DNA of 64,000 bases from UBA5704 sp036380715 (GTDB lineage Bacteria > Acidobacteriota > Thermoanaerobaculia > Multivoradales > UBA5704). The position numbers and the translations under genes are program-made. How positions within the stretch are numbered: position 1 is the stretch's first letter; every line of letters starts with the position of its first letter. Shown here one piece after another: positions 6,536 to 15,936 of the stretch. The stretch covers positions 1 to 64,000 of the forward strand of contig DASVEF010000157.1 of assembly GCA_036380715.1 (NCBI GenBank), read 5' to 3'. Below the pieces are notes generated by a model, which made no database searches, was not told the DNA's origin, and saw only the letters and a program-made list of their open reading frames with translations.

Positions 6536-8179
6536 ATGCCCGCCCCCCCCACCACCGCCCTGCGCCTGGGCCTCGCCGCGCTGGCGATCGCCCTGGCCGC
6601 GGTGTCTCTCGCCGAGCACCGATCGCTGCGCGCGGAGCGCCGGCGGCTCGCCGCGTGGCTGGAGCGGGACGGCGCGGTCGACGCGCGGATGGCGCGCGAG
6701 CTGGCCCGCGAGCCGGACGTGGACGGCCTGAGGCTGCGGGCGGCGCGCATGGCCTTCGCCCGCGAGACGGCCGCCGCGGCGCATCTGGACCCCTCCACCC
6801 ATGAGGGGCGGCAGGAGATGCGGGCGAGCGCCGCGCGGCTCGACGAGGCGGCGCGGCTCGCGGGCGAGGCCCTGGCCGCGCGGCCGGCTTCCTGGGAGGC
6901 GGCCATGGTCCTCGGCGGAGCGCGCTACCTGAGCTGGTCGCGCGCCCGCGACTCGCGCCTGTTCACCTCTCCCGAGAGCTGGGAGGAGCCGCTGCGGACC
7001 GCTCTGCGGCTGGCGCCCGCCAAGCGCGAGCCGGTGCGCTTCCTGGCCGCCGCCTACCTGGAGATCTGGCCGGCCCTGTCGCCGCCCAAGCGGGAGATGG
7101 CGCGCCGGCTGGTGGCCGAGCTGCTGCGCGATTCCGAGGAGCTGGAGCGGTTCCTCCTCCCCTGGCTCGCCGCCGTCGGCGACCGGCGGACCGCCCTGTC
7201 GGTGATCCCCCCCGATCCCAGGGCCTGGGAGCGGGTGCAGAGGTTCTTCGCCGAGCGCGGCGACTGGCAGGGGTTCCGCCAGGTGCGGGAGAGCTGGGAG
7301 CGCACGCTGCGGGCGCAGCTCCGCGCCCGCCTCGCAGAGGCCGACCGGCGGCTCGCCCGCGGCGATGCGCTCGACGCCCGCGGCCTCTACCTCGCCGTGG
7401 CCGCGGACGCGCGCCCCGGCCCGCGCGACCGCGAGCTGATCGAGGCGGCGCTGACGCGCTGCCCGCCGGGTCCCGTGGGCCGGGAGATGGCCGAGCGCCT
7501 CGGCCGCCACCTGGAATGGGCCCTGGAGCGCTGCCTGCTCGCCGGCTGCCCCCTCTCTCCGCCGGCCCTCAAGCGCCTCGGCCGTCTCGCCGGCGACTCC
7601 GACCCGGCGCGGGAGGCCATGGCGTACGTCCTGGCTGGCGACCTGCCGAAGGCGCTCAGCCTCGAGCGCCGGTCGGAAACCCTGTGGAGCGAGGCGTGGG
7701 CCCCCTATCACGTGGTCAAGGCGCGCGCCCTGATCGAGCGGCAGAGGCTGGACGAGGCCAAGGCCGCCCTCGACCTCGTGCACACCTCCTGGTGGAAGCG
7801 CCCGCCCTACTGGCTGGCGCGCCGCGACCTGGCGCGGGCGGCCGGCGAGACCGGCGACGTCCTCGCGGCCGAGGGCGAGCTGCGCGGCATGGCGCGGCGG
7901 GACTGGCCGGCTTTCGCCTGGACCTGGCGCCGGGAGCGCGCTCGGCTGGAGATGCTGACCGCGGGAGCGGCGGGCGGGATCGAGATCGACGTCGACCAAT
8001 CGCCCGCCGGAGGCGGCATGGTGGAGATTTGGCTCGACGGGGTTCCGCTAGGCACGCTTCCGGCGTTTCCGGCGCGTCCGCTCCGCCTTTCCGTCCCCCT
8101 GGCTCCGGGGCTGCACGTCCTCGACCTCGGCAGCCTCGGCGGAGGGCGCGTGGCTCCCGGCGCCGTGCGCCTGCTTTGA
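6536..8179 (+). CDS. Membrane-anchored helical-repeat (TPR-like) protein, exopolysaccharide locus
   Basis: A 547-residue protein of unknown function. One hydrophobic segment at about residues 8-27 anchors it in the inner membrane. The rest is Ala/Arg/Leu-rich helical repeats typical of degenerate TPR or alpha-solenoid proteins, e.g. ALERRSETLWSEAW and AKAALDLVHTSWWKRP. The last 70 residues switch to beta-rich sequence (VEIWLDGVPLGTLP). Its 3' end overlaps by 132 bp with the convergent O-antigen ligase gene. The location next to Wzy- and Wza-type genes suggests a scaffold role in polysaccharide polymerisation or export; this is inference. Confidence 0.65.
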   Translation: MPAPPTTALRLGLAALAIALAAVSLAEHRSLRAERRRLAAWLERDGAVDARMARELAREPDVDGLRLRAARMAFARETAAAAHLDPSTHEGRQEMRASAARLDEAARLAGEALAARPASWEAAMVLGGARYLSWSRARDSRLFTSPESWEEPLRTALRLAPAKREPVRFLAAAYLEIWPALSPPKREMARRLVAELLRDSEELERFLLPWLAAVGDRRTALSVIPPDPRAWERVQRFFAERGDWQGFRQVRESWERTLRAQLRARLAEADRRLARGDALDARGLYLAVAADARPGPRDRELIEAALTRCPPGPVGREMAERLGRHLEWALERCLLAGCPLSPPALKRLGRLAGDSDPAREAMAYVLAGDLPKALSLERRSETLWSEAWAPYHVVKARALIERQRLDEAKAALDLVHTSWWKRPPYWLARRDLARAAGETGDVLAAEGELRGMARRDWPAFAWTWRRERARLEMLTAGAAGGIEIDVDQSPAGGGMVEIWLDGVPLGTLPAFPARPLRLSVPLAPGLHVLDLGSLGGGRVAPGAVRLL

Positions 8180-9538
8180 GCCGCCGGCCGGCGACGGCTC
8201 GACCGCCAGCGCCGCGCCGATCAGCACGGCCAGGGTGAGCGAGTTGCCGGGCAGGGTCAGCCCGAAGTCCAGCGCCTCGTGGAGGCCGACGGCGGCGAGC
8301 GCTCCGAGGGCGGCGAGGGCGGCGCCGCGGTCCTCCGACCGGCCGTGGCCGCGGAGCACGCCGAGGAGGCGGCGGACCGGGAGGACGGCGCCGGCGGCCA
8401 GGAGCAGCAGCCCCACGACGCCGGTGGTGGCCAGCAGCTCGAGCAGATCGCTGTGGGCGTGCCACCAGGTCCCCTGGAGGCCGGCCGGCTGCACCAGGGG
8501 GAAGGCGTCGCGGAAGGTGCCGAGGCCCGACCCGGTGACCGGGAACCGCTTCCAGAGGTCGATCACCGCCCCGTACTCCCACCAGCGGGCCAGCCAGCTC
8601 GTGTCGCCGGCCGTGGTGGCGAGGATGCGCCCCAACCCCTCGCGCAGGCCGACGGCGGCGACCACCGCCACACCGGCGGCCGCGGCTCCGCAGCCGAGGG
8701 CCGCTGCGCGCCAGTCGCGCCGCGCCGCGGCCACGAGCAGCCCCTGGACCGCGACGCCGGCCACCGCCGCCAGCAGGCCGCCGCGGGAGCCGGTGAAGGC
8801 GAGCCCGGTGAACAGGGTGAGCCAGAGCAGGCCGGGTACCGCCACCAGCAGCAGCCGGCGGTCCATGTGCGGCTCCTTCTGCGCGCGGCGCACACCCCAC
8901 CAGAGCGCGGCGAAGGCCACGGCCAGCGCCATCTCCAAGTAGAGCGCCAAGTGGTTCGGATTGATGAACGTGCCGTGCAGCCGCGGGCTGCGGGGGATCT
9001 CGACCCCCCAGAGCGTGAGCGAATTGGCGAACCACTGCTGCGCTCCGAAGAAGACCTGGAAGAGGGCTCCGGCGAGCACCGCGGCGGCCAGGGCGCGGCG
9101 GCCGGAGCGCGACAGGCCGGCGGCCGCGCCCGCCAGCAGGACCGCCGCGGCCGCGGCCCAGCTCCGCGCCGCGCCGGCGGAGGCGGCCGGCGCGAGCGTC
9201 AGGCGCGCCGCTCCGCCCCCTTCGACCCCAGGGAGCGCCGCCGCCTGCCGCTGGAGCTCCGCGTGGCGGGGGGACAGCCGTTCGACCAGCCCCTCCGGCC
9301 AGGGGAGCGACTGCACGGCTCCCAGGGTGGCGATCGCGGCGAGGGCCGCCGCCGGGAGCGCGGCCGGCCGCAGGCGGGCCGGCCGGTCGAGCGTCAGGGC
9401 GGCCAGGACGAGGGCGGCCAGGGCGAGGGCCTGGAGCGCGGACGCCGCCCACGGCGTGGCGCCGCCGAACGGCAGCGGCGCAAAGAGCAGCAGAGCGGCC
9501 AGCAGACCGGTGAGCGGGAGACGGAGATGGCGTATCAT
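8048..9538 (-). CDS. O-antigen ligase/polymerase (Wzy/WaaL-like) membrane protein
   Basis: A 496-residue polytopic inner-membrane protein with about ten hydrophobic segments. It has the family's typical features: TGSRGGLLAA in the middle, and a large periplasmic region with YGAVIDLWKRFPVTGSG followed by WWHAHSDLLELLATTG. These enzymes polymerise or transfer lipid-linked glycans on the periplasmic face. I chose ATG 9538 (GAGAGG ribosome site); a longer frame to 9730 adds no hydrophobic sequence. The final 45 or so residues are a basic, low-complexity tail lying in the 132-bp overlap with the convergent gene. It is divergent from the barrel gene at 9609. Confidence 0.85.
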   Translation of the reverse strand: MIRHLRLPLTGLLAALLLFAPLPFGGATPWAASALQALALAALVLAALTLDRPARLRPAALPAAALAAIATLGAVQSLPWPEGLVERLSPRHAELQRQAAALPGVEGGGAARLTLAPAASAGAARSWAAAAAVLLAGAAAGLSRSGRRALAAAVLAGALFQVFFGAQQWFANSLTLWGVEIPRSPRLHGTFINPNHLALYLEMALAVAFAALWWGVRRAQKEPHMDRRLLLVAVPGLLWLTLFTGLAFTGSRGGLLAAVAGVAVQGLLVAAARRDWRAAALGCGAAAAGVAVVAAVGLREGLGRILATTAGDTSWLARWWEYGAVIDLWKRFPVTGSGLGTFRDAFPLVQPAGLQGTWWHAHSDLLELLATTGVVGLLLLAAGAVLPVRRLLGVLRGHGRSEDRGAALAALGALAAVGLHEALDFGLTLPGNSLTLAVLIGAALAVEPSPAGGSKQAHGAGSHAPSAEAAEVEDVQPRSQGDGKAERTRRKRRKRA

Positions 9539-9608
9539 GACGCCGCCTCTCGGCTCGACAACGGGAGAAGAACCCGATACGGCGGGGTCCGCCCCGCGGG
9601 GAGAAGCC

Positions 9609-10892
9609 ATGCGCCTGAGGGCTGCCTCTTTCTTCATTGCCGTAATACTTGCGACCGCCGGTAGCGCGAAGGCACAATTCGTCCAGTATACCCCCCCGGG
9701 AGGCCCGGAAGAGCGGCCGGAGGACCGCAAGCAGCGGCTCGAGCGCGAGCTGGAGGAGGCCCGCTTCCGCCTCGGCGCGGTGCGCGTCTCCCCGGTCGCC
9801 GGCCTGCGCGACGCGGCCTATGTGCGCAACCTGTTCGATTCCGGCGGCGAGCGCTCGGACTTCACGGTCACCGTCGCGGCCGGCGTGCGCGCCTACCTGC
9901 GCACCGGGCCCAAGGTCACCTGGATCGGCACCGTCGTCCCCGAGTACGTCTGGTGGCGCGAACGAGAAGACGCCCGCCGCCTGAACCAGCGCTACGGCCT
10001 GCGGACGATCGCCTTCTTCAACCGCCTGACGCTGGAGGCCTCCGCCGCCCGCGACGAGCGGCAGGGGATCGTCTCCCCGGAGGTCCCCGAGCTGGTGAGC
10101 TCCCGGGCGGACCGGATCGGGGTGGACGCCGAGCTGAAGCTGACCGGCGCCACCTTCCTCTTCGCCTCGGCCGGGCAGGGCCGGCAGGACAACATCGTCG
10201 ACGAGCTCGACGATCCCCGCACCCGCAGCCTCGAGCTCCTCGACCGCGAGGAGCGGATCCTCCGCGCCGGGCTCCGCTGGCGCCCGGTCTCCGGCCTGAC
10301 CTTCGGCGTCGGCGCCGAGCGCTCGGAGGTCGATTTCGAGCGCAGCCTCCGCGACAGCTCGAACTCCGGCACCGGGCCCGTCCTGGAGGTGGTGCTCGAC
10401 CGCCGCCGCGTGTTCTTCCAGGTCGACCTCGTGGCGCGCTCGCTGGAGGCGAAGACAGGCTCCCGCTTCGTCGACTTCGACGGGGTGACCGGCGGCGCCA
10501 GCGCGTCCTTCGAGCTGGGGCAGCGGGTGGGCATGACCGCGTACGGCAGCCGGGCGATCGTGTACTCCCTCTCCGAGACCCAGCCCTATATGGACGACCG
10601 GCGGATCGGGATCTCGACCAGGATCGGGCTGGCGGAACGCCTGAGCTTCCGCGCCTTCGCCGAGACCGGGACCCACCGCTACGTAGCCTTCCTGCCCACA
10701 GCGCCGCGCCGCAGCGACGACCTCAGCGCCGTGGGCGGCGGCCTGCGCTTCGAGCTGCCGGGCGCTCTCCAGATCGAGCTCAGCGCCGTGCGCACCGACT
10801 TCGACTCGAACCTGCCGGGCAACGACCGCACCTACACCGTGGGCGGCGTGACGGCCACCCTGGGGAGCAGCTGGCTGCGCGGCAATCTATGA
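9609..10892 (+). CDS. Outer-membrane beta-barrel protein of exopolysaccharide locus
   Basis: A 427-residue exported protein. It starts with a clear signal peptide (MRLRAASFFIAVILATAGSAKA) and continues with alternating hydrophobic/polar strands such as FTVTVAAGVRAYL, KVTWIGTVVPEYVWW and GVTATLGSSWLRGNL, typical of a beta-barrel. Barrels of this kind accompany Wza/Wzc genes in many exopolysaccharide loci and may form the outer-membrane exit or anchor. The ATG at 9609 is preceded by GGGGAGAAG. It is divergent from the ligase gene across a 70-bp gap and lies 55 bp upstream of the export protein gene. Confidence 0.78.
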   Translation: MRLRAASFFIAVILATAGSAKAQFVQYTPPGGPEERPEDRKQRLERELEEARFRLGAVRVSPVAGLRDAAYVRNLFDSGGERSDFTVTVAAGVRAYLRTGPKVTWIGTVVPEYVWWREREDARRLNQRYGLRTIAFFNRLTLEASAARDERQGIVSPEVPELVSSRADRIGVDAELKLTGATFLFASAGQGRQDNIVDELDDPRTRSLELLDREERILRAGLRWRPVSGLTFGVGAERSEVDFERSLRDSSNSGTGPVLEVVLDRRRVFFQVDLVARSLEAKTGSRFVDFDGVTGGASASFELGQRVGMTAYGSRAIVYSLSETQPYMDDRRIGISTRIGLAERLSFRAFAETGTHRYVAFLPTAPRRSDDLSAVGGGLRFELPGALQIELSAVRTDFDSNLPGNDRTYTVGGVTATLGSSWLRGNL

Positions 10893-10947
10893 CCCTATAG
10901 ACGAAACGCCATCAAAGTTGTAATCTGTGGTCGGTAACATTCGACCA

Positions 10948-11784
10948 ATGAAGCACATAGGTTTCTTCGCGACGTTGTTCTTCGCGCTGCTGCTCCCGCA
11001 CACGGCCGGAGCGCAGTCCCCGGCGGCCAGCCCCGGATACCGGATCGGCCCGCGCGACCTGCTGGATGTCCGTGTCTTCGAATCCCAGCAGCTCACCGGC
11101 GAGGTGCGGGTCTCCGAGGGCGGAGCGGCCGTCCTCCCCCTGGTCGGCGAGGTCCCCGTGGCCGGGCTGACCGAGGCCGAGGCGGCGCAGAAGATCAAGG
11201 AGGTCCTGGAGTCCAAGCTGCTGCAGCGGGCTTCCGTGAGCGTGCGGGTCAGCGAATTCCGCTCCCGCCCCATCTCGGTCATCGGCGCGGTGCGCCAGCC
11301 CGGCAGCCTCGCCTTCTCGGGCCGCTGGACGCTCATCGAGGCGCTGACCGCCGCCGGCGGGCTCGACGAAGGCCACGGCGGGCAGGTCCACGTGCTCCGG
11401 CGCGCCGACAACGGCCTCGCGGACCAGGTCTCGGTCGCCGTGGACGACCTGCTGGCCCGCGCCGATCCGCGGGTCAACCTCCCGATCTTCGCCGGCGATC
11501 TGATCAACGTCCCGGCCGCGACCGACGTCACCGTCTACTGTCTCGGCGAGGTCGAGCAGCCCGGGGCCGTGTCGTTCCGGAGCTCCAGCAAGATCACCCT
11601 GCTGGCCGTGATCGCCCGCGCCGGCGGCCTGACCGACCGCGCGGCGAGCAAGATCCTGATCCGGCGGTCCGGCTCGGCCCAGGGCGAGATCAGGGCCGAC
11701 TACAAGCGGATCCTCGCCGGCAAGGAGAGCGATCCCGAGTTGCAAGGCGGCGACATCGTGGTCGTCAAGGAGTCCTTCTTTTGA
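10948..11784 (+). CDS. Polysaccharide export protein (Wza-type, SLBB domains)
   Basis: A 278-residue periplasmic/outer-membrane exporter component. It has a signal peptide (FFATLFFALLLPHTAGAQ), then the Poly_export domain (YRIGPRDLLDVRVFESQQL, LPLVGEVPVAGLT) and two SLBB domains (ISVIGAVRQPGSLAFSG and TVYCLGEVEQPGAVSFRSS). Unlike E. coli Wza there is no lipobox cysteine, and the protein is shorter, lacking the C-terminal outer-membrane helix; the neighbouring barrel may fill that role. I chose ATG 10948 rather than the GTG at 10927. It overlaps the Wzc-type gene by 4 bp (TTGA). Confidence 0.9.
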   Translation: MKHIGFFATLFFALLLPHTAGAQSPAASPGYRIGPRDLLDVRVFESQQLTGEVRVSEGGAAVLPLVGEVPVAGLTEAEAAQKIKEVLESKLLQRASVSVRVSEFRSRPISVIGAVRQPGSLAFSGRWTLIEALTAAGGLDEGHGGQVHVLRRADNGLADQVSVAVDDLLARADPRVNLPIFAGDLINVPAATDVTVYCLGEVEQPGAVSFRSSSKITLLAVIARAGGLTDRAASKILIRRSGSAQGEIRADYKRILAGKESDPELQGGDIVVVKESFF

Positions 11785-14108
11785 TCCCTTCTCAAAGCCC
11801 CTCCCCGTTCCCCCAGGATGAGCCCGGCTTCGCGCCGGAGCCGGAGACGGAGCTCAACCTGGCCGAGTACCTCAACATGGTCCGCCGGCACTGGAAGCTG
11901 GTGGCCACCACCTGCTTCCTGGCCCTGGTGGGCGCGGGGATCCATTTCGCCATCACCCCCAAGCAGTACATGGCTTCGGCGACCCTGCAGATCGAGCGCC
12001 GCAACGTCTCCCCTCTCAGCACCGGCCAGAACCCCTGGCTGGAGAACTACTGGAACATGGAGTTCTACCCCACCCAGTACGAGCTGCTGCAGAGCCGGGG
12101 GCTGGCCGAGCGGGTGGTCAAGCGGCTGGACCTGATGGGCGAGCCGGCGTTCAACCCCGCGGCCGGACCGGCCCGCGACGGCTCGCGGCCGACCACGGCC
12201 GAGGACGACGAAGCGACCCTCGGCAGCCTGGCCGACCAGATCCGCGGCGGGCTGGTCGTCGAGCCGGTGCGCGGCACGCAGCTCGTGCGCGTCTCCTTCC
12301 GCTCCGCCTCGCCCGAGTTCGCCGCCCGGGCCGCCAACGCCTTCACCGAGGCGTTCATCGACATGGGCGTCGAGGACCGCTTCACCACGGCGGGCAAGGC
12401 GTCGACCTTCCTGGGCAGCCAGACCGAAACCATCAAGCAGGAGATCGACGACAAGGAGGCGCAGCTCCAGGCCTTCAGCCGGCGGACGGACATCGTGACG
12501 CTCGATCCGCAGTCCAACGTCACGCTGCGCAGGCTGGAGGCGCTGAACGGCAGCCTCATGGAGGCGAAGAAGAGCCGCATCGAAAAGGAGGCCCGCTACC
12601 ACGAGGTGATGACGGCGCCCCCGGAGACCATCGCCGACAGCCTCTCCGCCGGCGTGGTCAGCGGCCTGCGCACCCAGCTCATCAACCTGGAGCGCGAGTA
12701 CGAGTCCAAGCTCAAGACCTTCAAGCCGGACTGGCCGGAGATGGTGGCCCTCAAGGCGGACATCGAGGAGAGCCGCCAGCACATCACCAAAGTCGTCCGC
12801 GAGATGGTGACCAAGGCGCGCAACGCCGCCAACGCCGAGTACCAGACCGCGCTGCGCCAGGAGCAGTCGCTGCAGACGGAGCTGGAGGCCAGCAAGCGGG
12901 AGGCCATCGACCAGAACTCGGCGGCGGTCCAGTACATGAACCTGAAGCTGGAGATCCAGACCCGGCGCGAGCTGCTCGACCAGCTCATGCGCCAGCAGTC
13001 GGAGACCGAGGTGGCCGTGCGCCTCCAGGACACGCGGGAGTCGAACGTGCGCATCATCGACCAGGCGCTCGTCCCCGGCGGGCCGTTCCTCCCCTCGCTG
13101 CGCAAGGACATGACCTACGGCCTGCTGCTGGGCCTGCTCGCCGGCGTCGGCATCGCCCTGCTCATCGAGTTCCTCGACCGCACGGTCAAGAGCCCCGAGG
13201 AGATCGAGCGCCGCCTCGGCGTGCCGACCCTGGCGGTGATCCAGGACATCGCCGATGTCGGTAAGACGTACGGCTACTCGGCCTACGGCTACGGCGCCTC
13301 TCCGAGCGGCGAGCGCCCGCGGGTGCGGCCGACCCGCACGGCCCCGGCCGGCTGGCTGGAGAAGAAGAAGGGGGCGGCGGCCGCCGCCGCCCAGATCGAG
13401 CTGGTCCCCCACGACCGGCCGCGCACGCTGATCTCCGAGTCGTACCGCTCGCTGCGCACCGCGCTGCTGCTGTCGAGCGCCCGCGAGCTCAAGGTCGTGG
13501 CCCTGACCTCGGCGGTGGCCGGCGAGGGGAAGACCGCCACCGCCTCGAACCTGGCCGTGGTCCTCGCCCAGCTCGGCCGGCCGGTGCTGATCGTCGACTG
13601 CGACCTGCGCAAGCCGCGCCTGCACCAGGTGTTCCAGACCTCGAACCGGGTGGGCCTGGTGAACCTGCTCACCGGCTCCGCGGACCTCGACGGGGTCATC
13701 CTCCCCACCGAGGTGCCGAACCTGTGGGTGATCCCCTCGGGTCCGACGCCGCCCAACCCGTCCGAGCTGCTCGCTTCCGAGCGGATGCGCGAGGCCCTGC
13801 GGGCGATGCGCGCCCGGTTCGACCACATCATCATCGACACGCCTCCCGCCCTGGCGGTCACCGACGCCACCCTGGTGGGCCTCTTCGCCGACGGCGTGGT
13901 GCTCACGCTGCGCAGCCACAAGGTGACCCGCGACGAGGCGCGCCTCGTCCGCGACCGGCTGCGCCAGGCCGACATCAAGCTCCTCGGCGCCGTGCTCAAC
14001 CGGTACCGCACCCTCCAGGCGGGGGTGGCGAAGGGCTACCGCTATTACGAGTCCTACGGCTACGGGGCTGAAGAGAGCAGCGGGTCGAAGGCCGGTTCCG
14101 CCGCCTGA
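11781..14108 (+). CDS. Chain-length determinant/bacterial tyrosine kinase (Wzc-type)
   Basis: A 775-residue polysaccharide co-polymerase fused to a BY-kinase. Wzz domain with membrane segments at about 41-58 and 444-464 and a long periplasmic coiled coil between them. The kinase has Walker A SAVAGEGKT at 577-585, Walker A' VLIVDCDL at 602-609, Walker B IIIDTPP at about 683-689, and a C-terminal tyrosine cluster (YRYYESYGYG) for autophosphorylation. It governs chain length and export. Start is TTG at 11781, overlapping the upstream stop (TTGA) and preceded by AAGGAG; the next ATG would delete conserved Wzz sequence. An additional Tyr/Gly stretch (YGYSAYGYG, about 497-505) lies in the linker. 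Confidence 0.93.
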   Translation: MIPSQSPSPFPQDEPGFAPEPETELNLAEYLNMVRRHWKLVATTCFLALVGAGIHFAITPKQYMASATLQIERRNVSPLSTGQNPWLENYWNMEFYPTQYELLQSRGLAERVVKRLDLMGEPAFNPAAGPARDGSRPTTAEDDEATLGSLADQIRGGLVVEPVRGTQLVRVSFRSASPEFAARAANAFTEAFIDMGVEDRFTTAGKASTFLGSQTETIKQEIDDKEAQLQAFSRRTDIVTLDPQSNVTLRRLEALNGSLMEAKKSRIEKEARYHEVMTAPPETIADSLSAGVVSGLRTQLINLEREYESKLKTFKPDWPEMVALKADIEESRQHITKVVREMVTKARNAANAEYQTALRQEQSLQTELEASKREAIDQNSAAVQYMNLKLEIQTRRELLDQLMRQQSETEVAVRLQDTRESNVRIIDQALVPGGPFLPSLRKDMTYGLLLGLLAGVGIALLIEFLDRTVKSPEEIERRLGVPTLAVIQDIADVGKTYGYSAYGYGASPSGERPRVRPTRTAPAGWLEKKKGAAAAAAQIELVPHDRPRTLISESYRSLRTALLLSSARELKVVALTSAVAGEGKTATASNLAVVLAQLGRPVLIVDCDLRKPRLHQVFQTSNRVGLVNLLTGSADLDGVILPTEVPNLWVIPSGPTPPNPSELLASERMREALRAMRARFDHIIIDTPPALAVTDATLVGLFADGVVLTLRSHKVTRDEARLVRDRLRQADIKLLGAVLNRYRTLQAGVAKGYRYYESYGYGAEESSGSKAGSAA

Positions 14109-14842
14109 TGATCGACCTGCACTGCCACATCCTGCCCGGCGTCGACGACGGCGCCAGGAGCCTGGAAGACGCCGTCGCCATGTGCCGGATAGCCGCCGCC
14201 GCCGGCTGCGAGGCCATGGTGGCGACGCCGCACCAGCGCCGCGGCGCCTGGTGGAACGCGGACCGCGAGACGCTGCGCGCGCTGGCCGGCCAGGTCCAGG
14301 AGGCGGTCGGCGACGGCTTCCAGGTACTGCTGGGAGGCGAGGTCCACGCGGATCCGGAGCTGCTCGACGAAGTGGAGCGGCTGCCCGGCGGCGGCATCCT
14401 GACCCTCGCCGGCTCGCGCTACCTGCTGATCGAGCTCGACGTGCACAACACGCCCGAGCAGGCCGCGCACCTGGTCCACGAGACCGTGGTCGCCGGCTGG
14501 TGGCCGGTGCTGGCGCACCCGGAGCTCATCCCCTGGCTGGCGCCGGAGCCGGACGTGCTCGCGCGCCTGGTCTCCCTGGGCGCCGTCGCGCAGGTGACGG
14601 CGATGAGCGTCACCGGCGACTTCGGCCGGGCTCCGCAGCAGGACGTATTCCGGTTCCTGGACGCGGGGCTCGCCCACTTCGTGGCCAGCGACGCCCACGA
14701 CGTCCGCCGCCGGCCGCCCGGCCTGCAGCGGGCCTATCAGATGATCGCCGCGCGCTGGGGCGAAGACCTGGCGCGGCGGTTGACGGCCGACAATCCGCGG
14801 GCCGTGATCGAGAACCGGCCGCTGCCGGAAGGTGAAGCATGA
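14108..14842 (+). CDS. PHP-domain protein-tyrosine phosphatase (CpsB/YwqE-like)
   Basis: A 244-residue metal-dependent phosphatase that dephosphorylates the BY-kinase tail in related systems. It has the PHP motifs: DLHCHILPGVDDG at the N-terminus, ATPHQRRG at about 39-46, a conserved glutamate in LLGGEVHADPELL, LAHPELI at about 136 and ASDAHDVRRRPP at about 197-208, supplying the metal-binding His/Asp/Glu set. It starts one base into the kinase stop codon (TGATG) and overlaps the next gene by 4 bp, so kinase and phosphatase are made together. Confidence 0.9.
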   Translation: MIDLHCHILPGVDDGARSLEDAVAMCRIAAAAGCEAMVATPHQRRGAWWNADRETLRALAGQVQEAVGDGFQVLLGGEVHADPELLDEVERLPGGGILTLAGSRYLLIELDVHNTPEQAAHLVHETVVAGWWPVLAHPELIPWLAPEPDVLARLVSLGAVAQVTAMSVTGDFGRAPQQDVFRFLDAGLAHFVASDAHDVRRRPPGLQRAYQMIAARWGEDLARRLTADNPRAVIENRPLPEGEA

Positions 14843-15834
14843 AACACCCACGCCTCTCCACCGCCGCCGTCCTGGCCGCGGCCCTCGCGGCCGCCTCTCC
14901 GCTGCGGGCGGCGACCGATCCCTTCTACACCAACCTGCTGCGCGACGGCGTCCACGCCTACGACCGCGCGGACTATCCGGCCGCCGAACGCCATCTGCGC
15001 CTGGCCTGCTTCGGCATGCTCGAGGAGCCCAAGGAGCTGGCGGCCTGCCTGGTCCGCCTCGCCCTGGCGCAGGACAAGGCCGCCGACCCCGAGGGTTTCC
15101 GCGACACCTTCCGCCGCCTGGTCGAGCTGGAAGAGCGGTTCCAGGCCTACTCCCAGGGGAGCCTGGCGCCGGAGGTCCGCGCCAGCCTGGAGCAGCGGGT
15201 CGCCGTGCTGATCCCCGCGGCCACCCTCCAGGGCTCTCCCGCCGTGTTCCGCGGCCTCGCCGCCCGCAAGGCCGAGAGCCAGCCCGCCAAGCCGCAGGGC
15301 ACCCGCCGCGTGGAGCCCTCGGGCCCCGCGCCCGCGGCCTCCCCTCCGGTCAAGCCGCAGGGTAGCGGGACCGCGGCCCAGCCGATCGAGCGTCCGGTCT
15401 CACAGACACCACAGCCGCCGGCGGCTGCCGCCCCGGCCACCTCGGCCTCCGCAATCCGCCCGCTCTCCGGCGAAGAGCGCGAGAAGCTGGAGACCGCCCG
15501 CAAGCTGCTGGGCGAGTCGGGCAAGGCGAAAGACCTGAAGCGCGCCTTCCAGCTTGCCCGCGAGGTCGCCGACGCGCACGCCGAGCTGATCGACGCCCAG
15601 CACCTGGCGGGCGAGGCGGCCTACCGCGTCTCCCGCTGGGCGGAGGCGGCGAGCTACCTCCAGCGCGGCGGCGGTCCGGGAGACGATCAGCCCGAGCGTC
15701 TCTTCTACCTGGCCGTCTCCCTGTACGAGTCCGGGGACTCCCAGGCGGCCGCGGCAGCCCTCCGGCGGTCGCTGCCCAACCTGCAGAAGAGCCCGTACGT
15801 GGACAGCTATGCGAAGAAAATCCTCGGAAATTGA
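14839..15834 (+). CDS. Secreted TPR-like protein with Pro/Ala linker
   Basis: A 331-residue exported protein of unknown function. Signal peptide (LAAALAAASPLRAA) at the N-terminus, then helical repeat sequence including GVHAYDRADYPAAERHLRLACFGM, which is a TPR. A Pro/Ala/Gln-rich linker covers about 150-210 and a second TPR-like region about 215-325 (AYRVSRWAEAASYLQRGG, LFYLAVSLYESGDSQAAAAAL). It is coupled to the phosphatase by an ATGA overlap. It is the last gene of the first exopolysaccharide operon, before a REP-like element. A role in assembling the export complex is inferred from position. Confidence 0.7.
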   Translation: MKHPRLSTAAVLAAALAAASPLRAATDPFYTNLLRDGVHAYDRADYPAAERHLRLACFGMLEEPKELAACLVRLALAQDKAADPEGFRDTFRRLVELEERFQAYSQGSLAPEVRASLEQRVAVLIPAATLQGSPAVFRGLAARKAESQPAKPQGTRRVEPSGPAPAASPPVKPQGSGTAAQPIERPVSQTPQPPAAAAPATSASAIRPLSGEEREKLETARKLLGESGKAKDLKRAFQLAREVADAHAELIDAQHLAGEAAYRVSRWAEAASYLQRGGGPGDDQPERLFYLAVSLYESGDSQAAAAALRRSLPNLQKSPYVDSYAKKILGN

Positions 15835-15835
15835 G

Positions 15836-15891
15836 CCCTCACCCCCTGGCCCCCTCTCCCATCCGCACTCACGCCCGCCCGGGAGAGGGGG
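15836..15891. repeat. REP-like palindromic element, single copy
   Basis: A diverged copy of the CCCTCACCCC...CCCTCTCCC...GGGAGAGGGGG element seen near 4945 and 6285. It immediately follows the stop codon of the TPR gene, so it may end that transcript. Confidence 0.7.
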
Positions 15892-15936
15892 TAAAGAACG
15901 GGGCTGTAGTAGAATAGTCGGCCCAAGGAGAACGCC

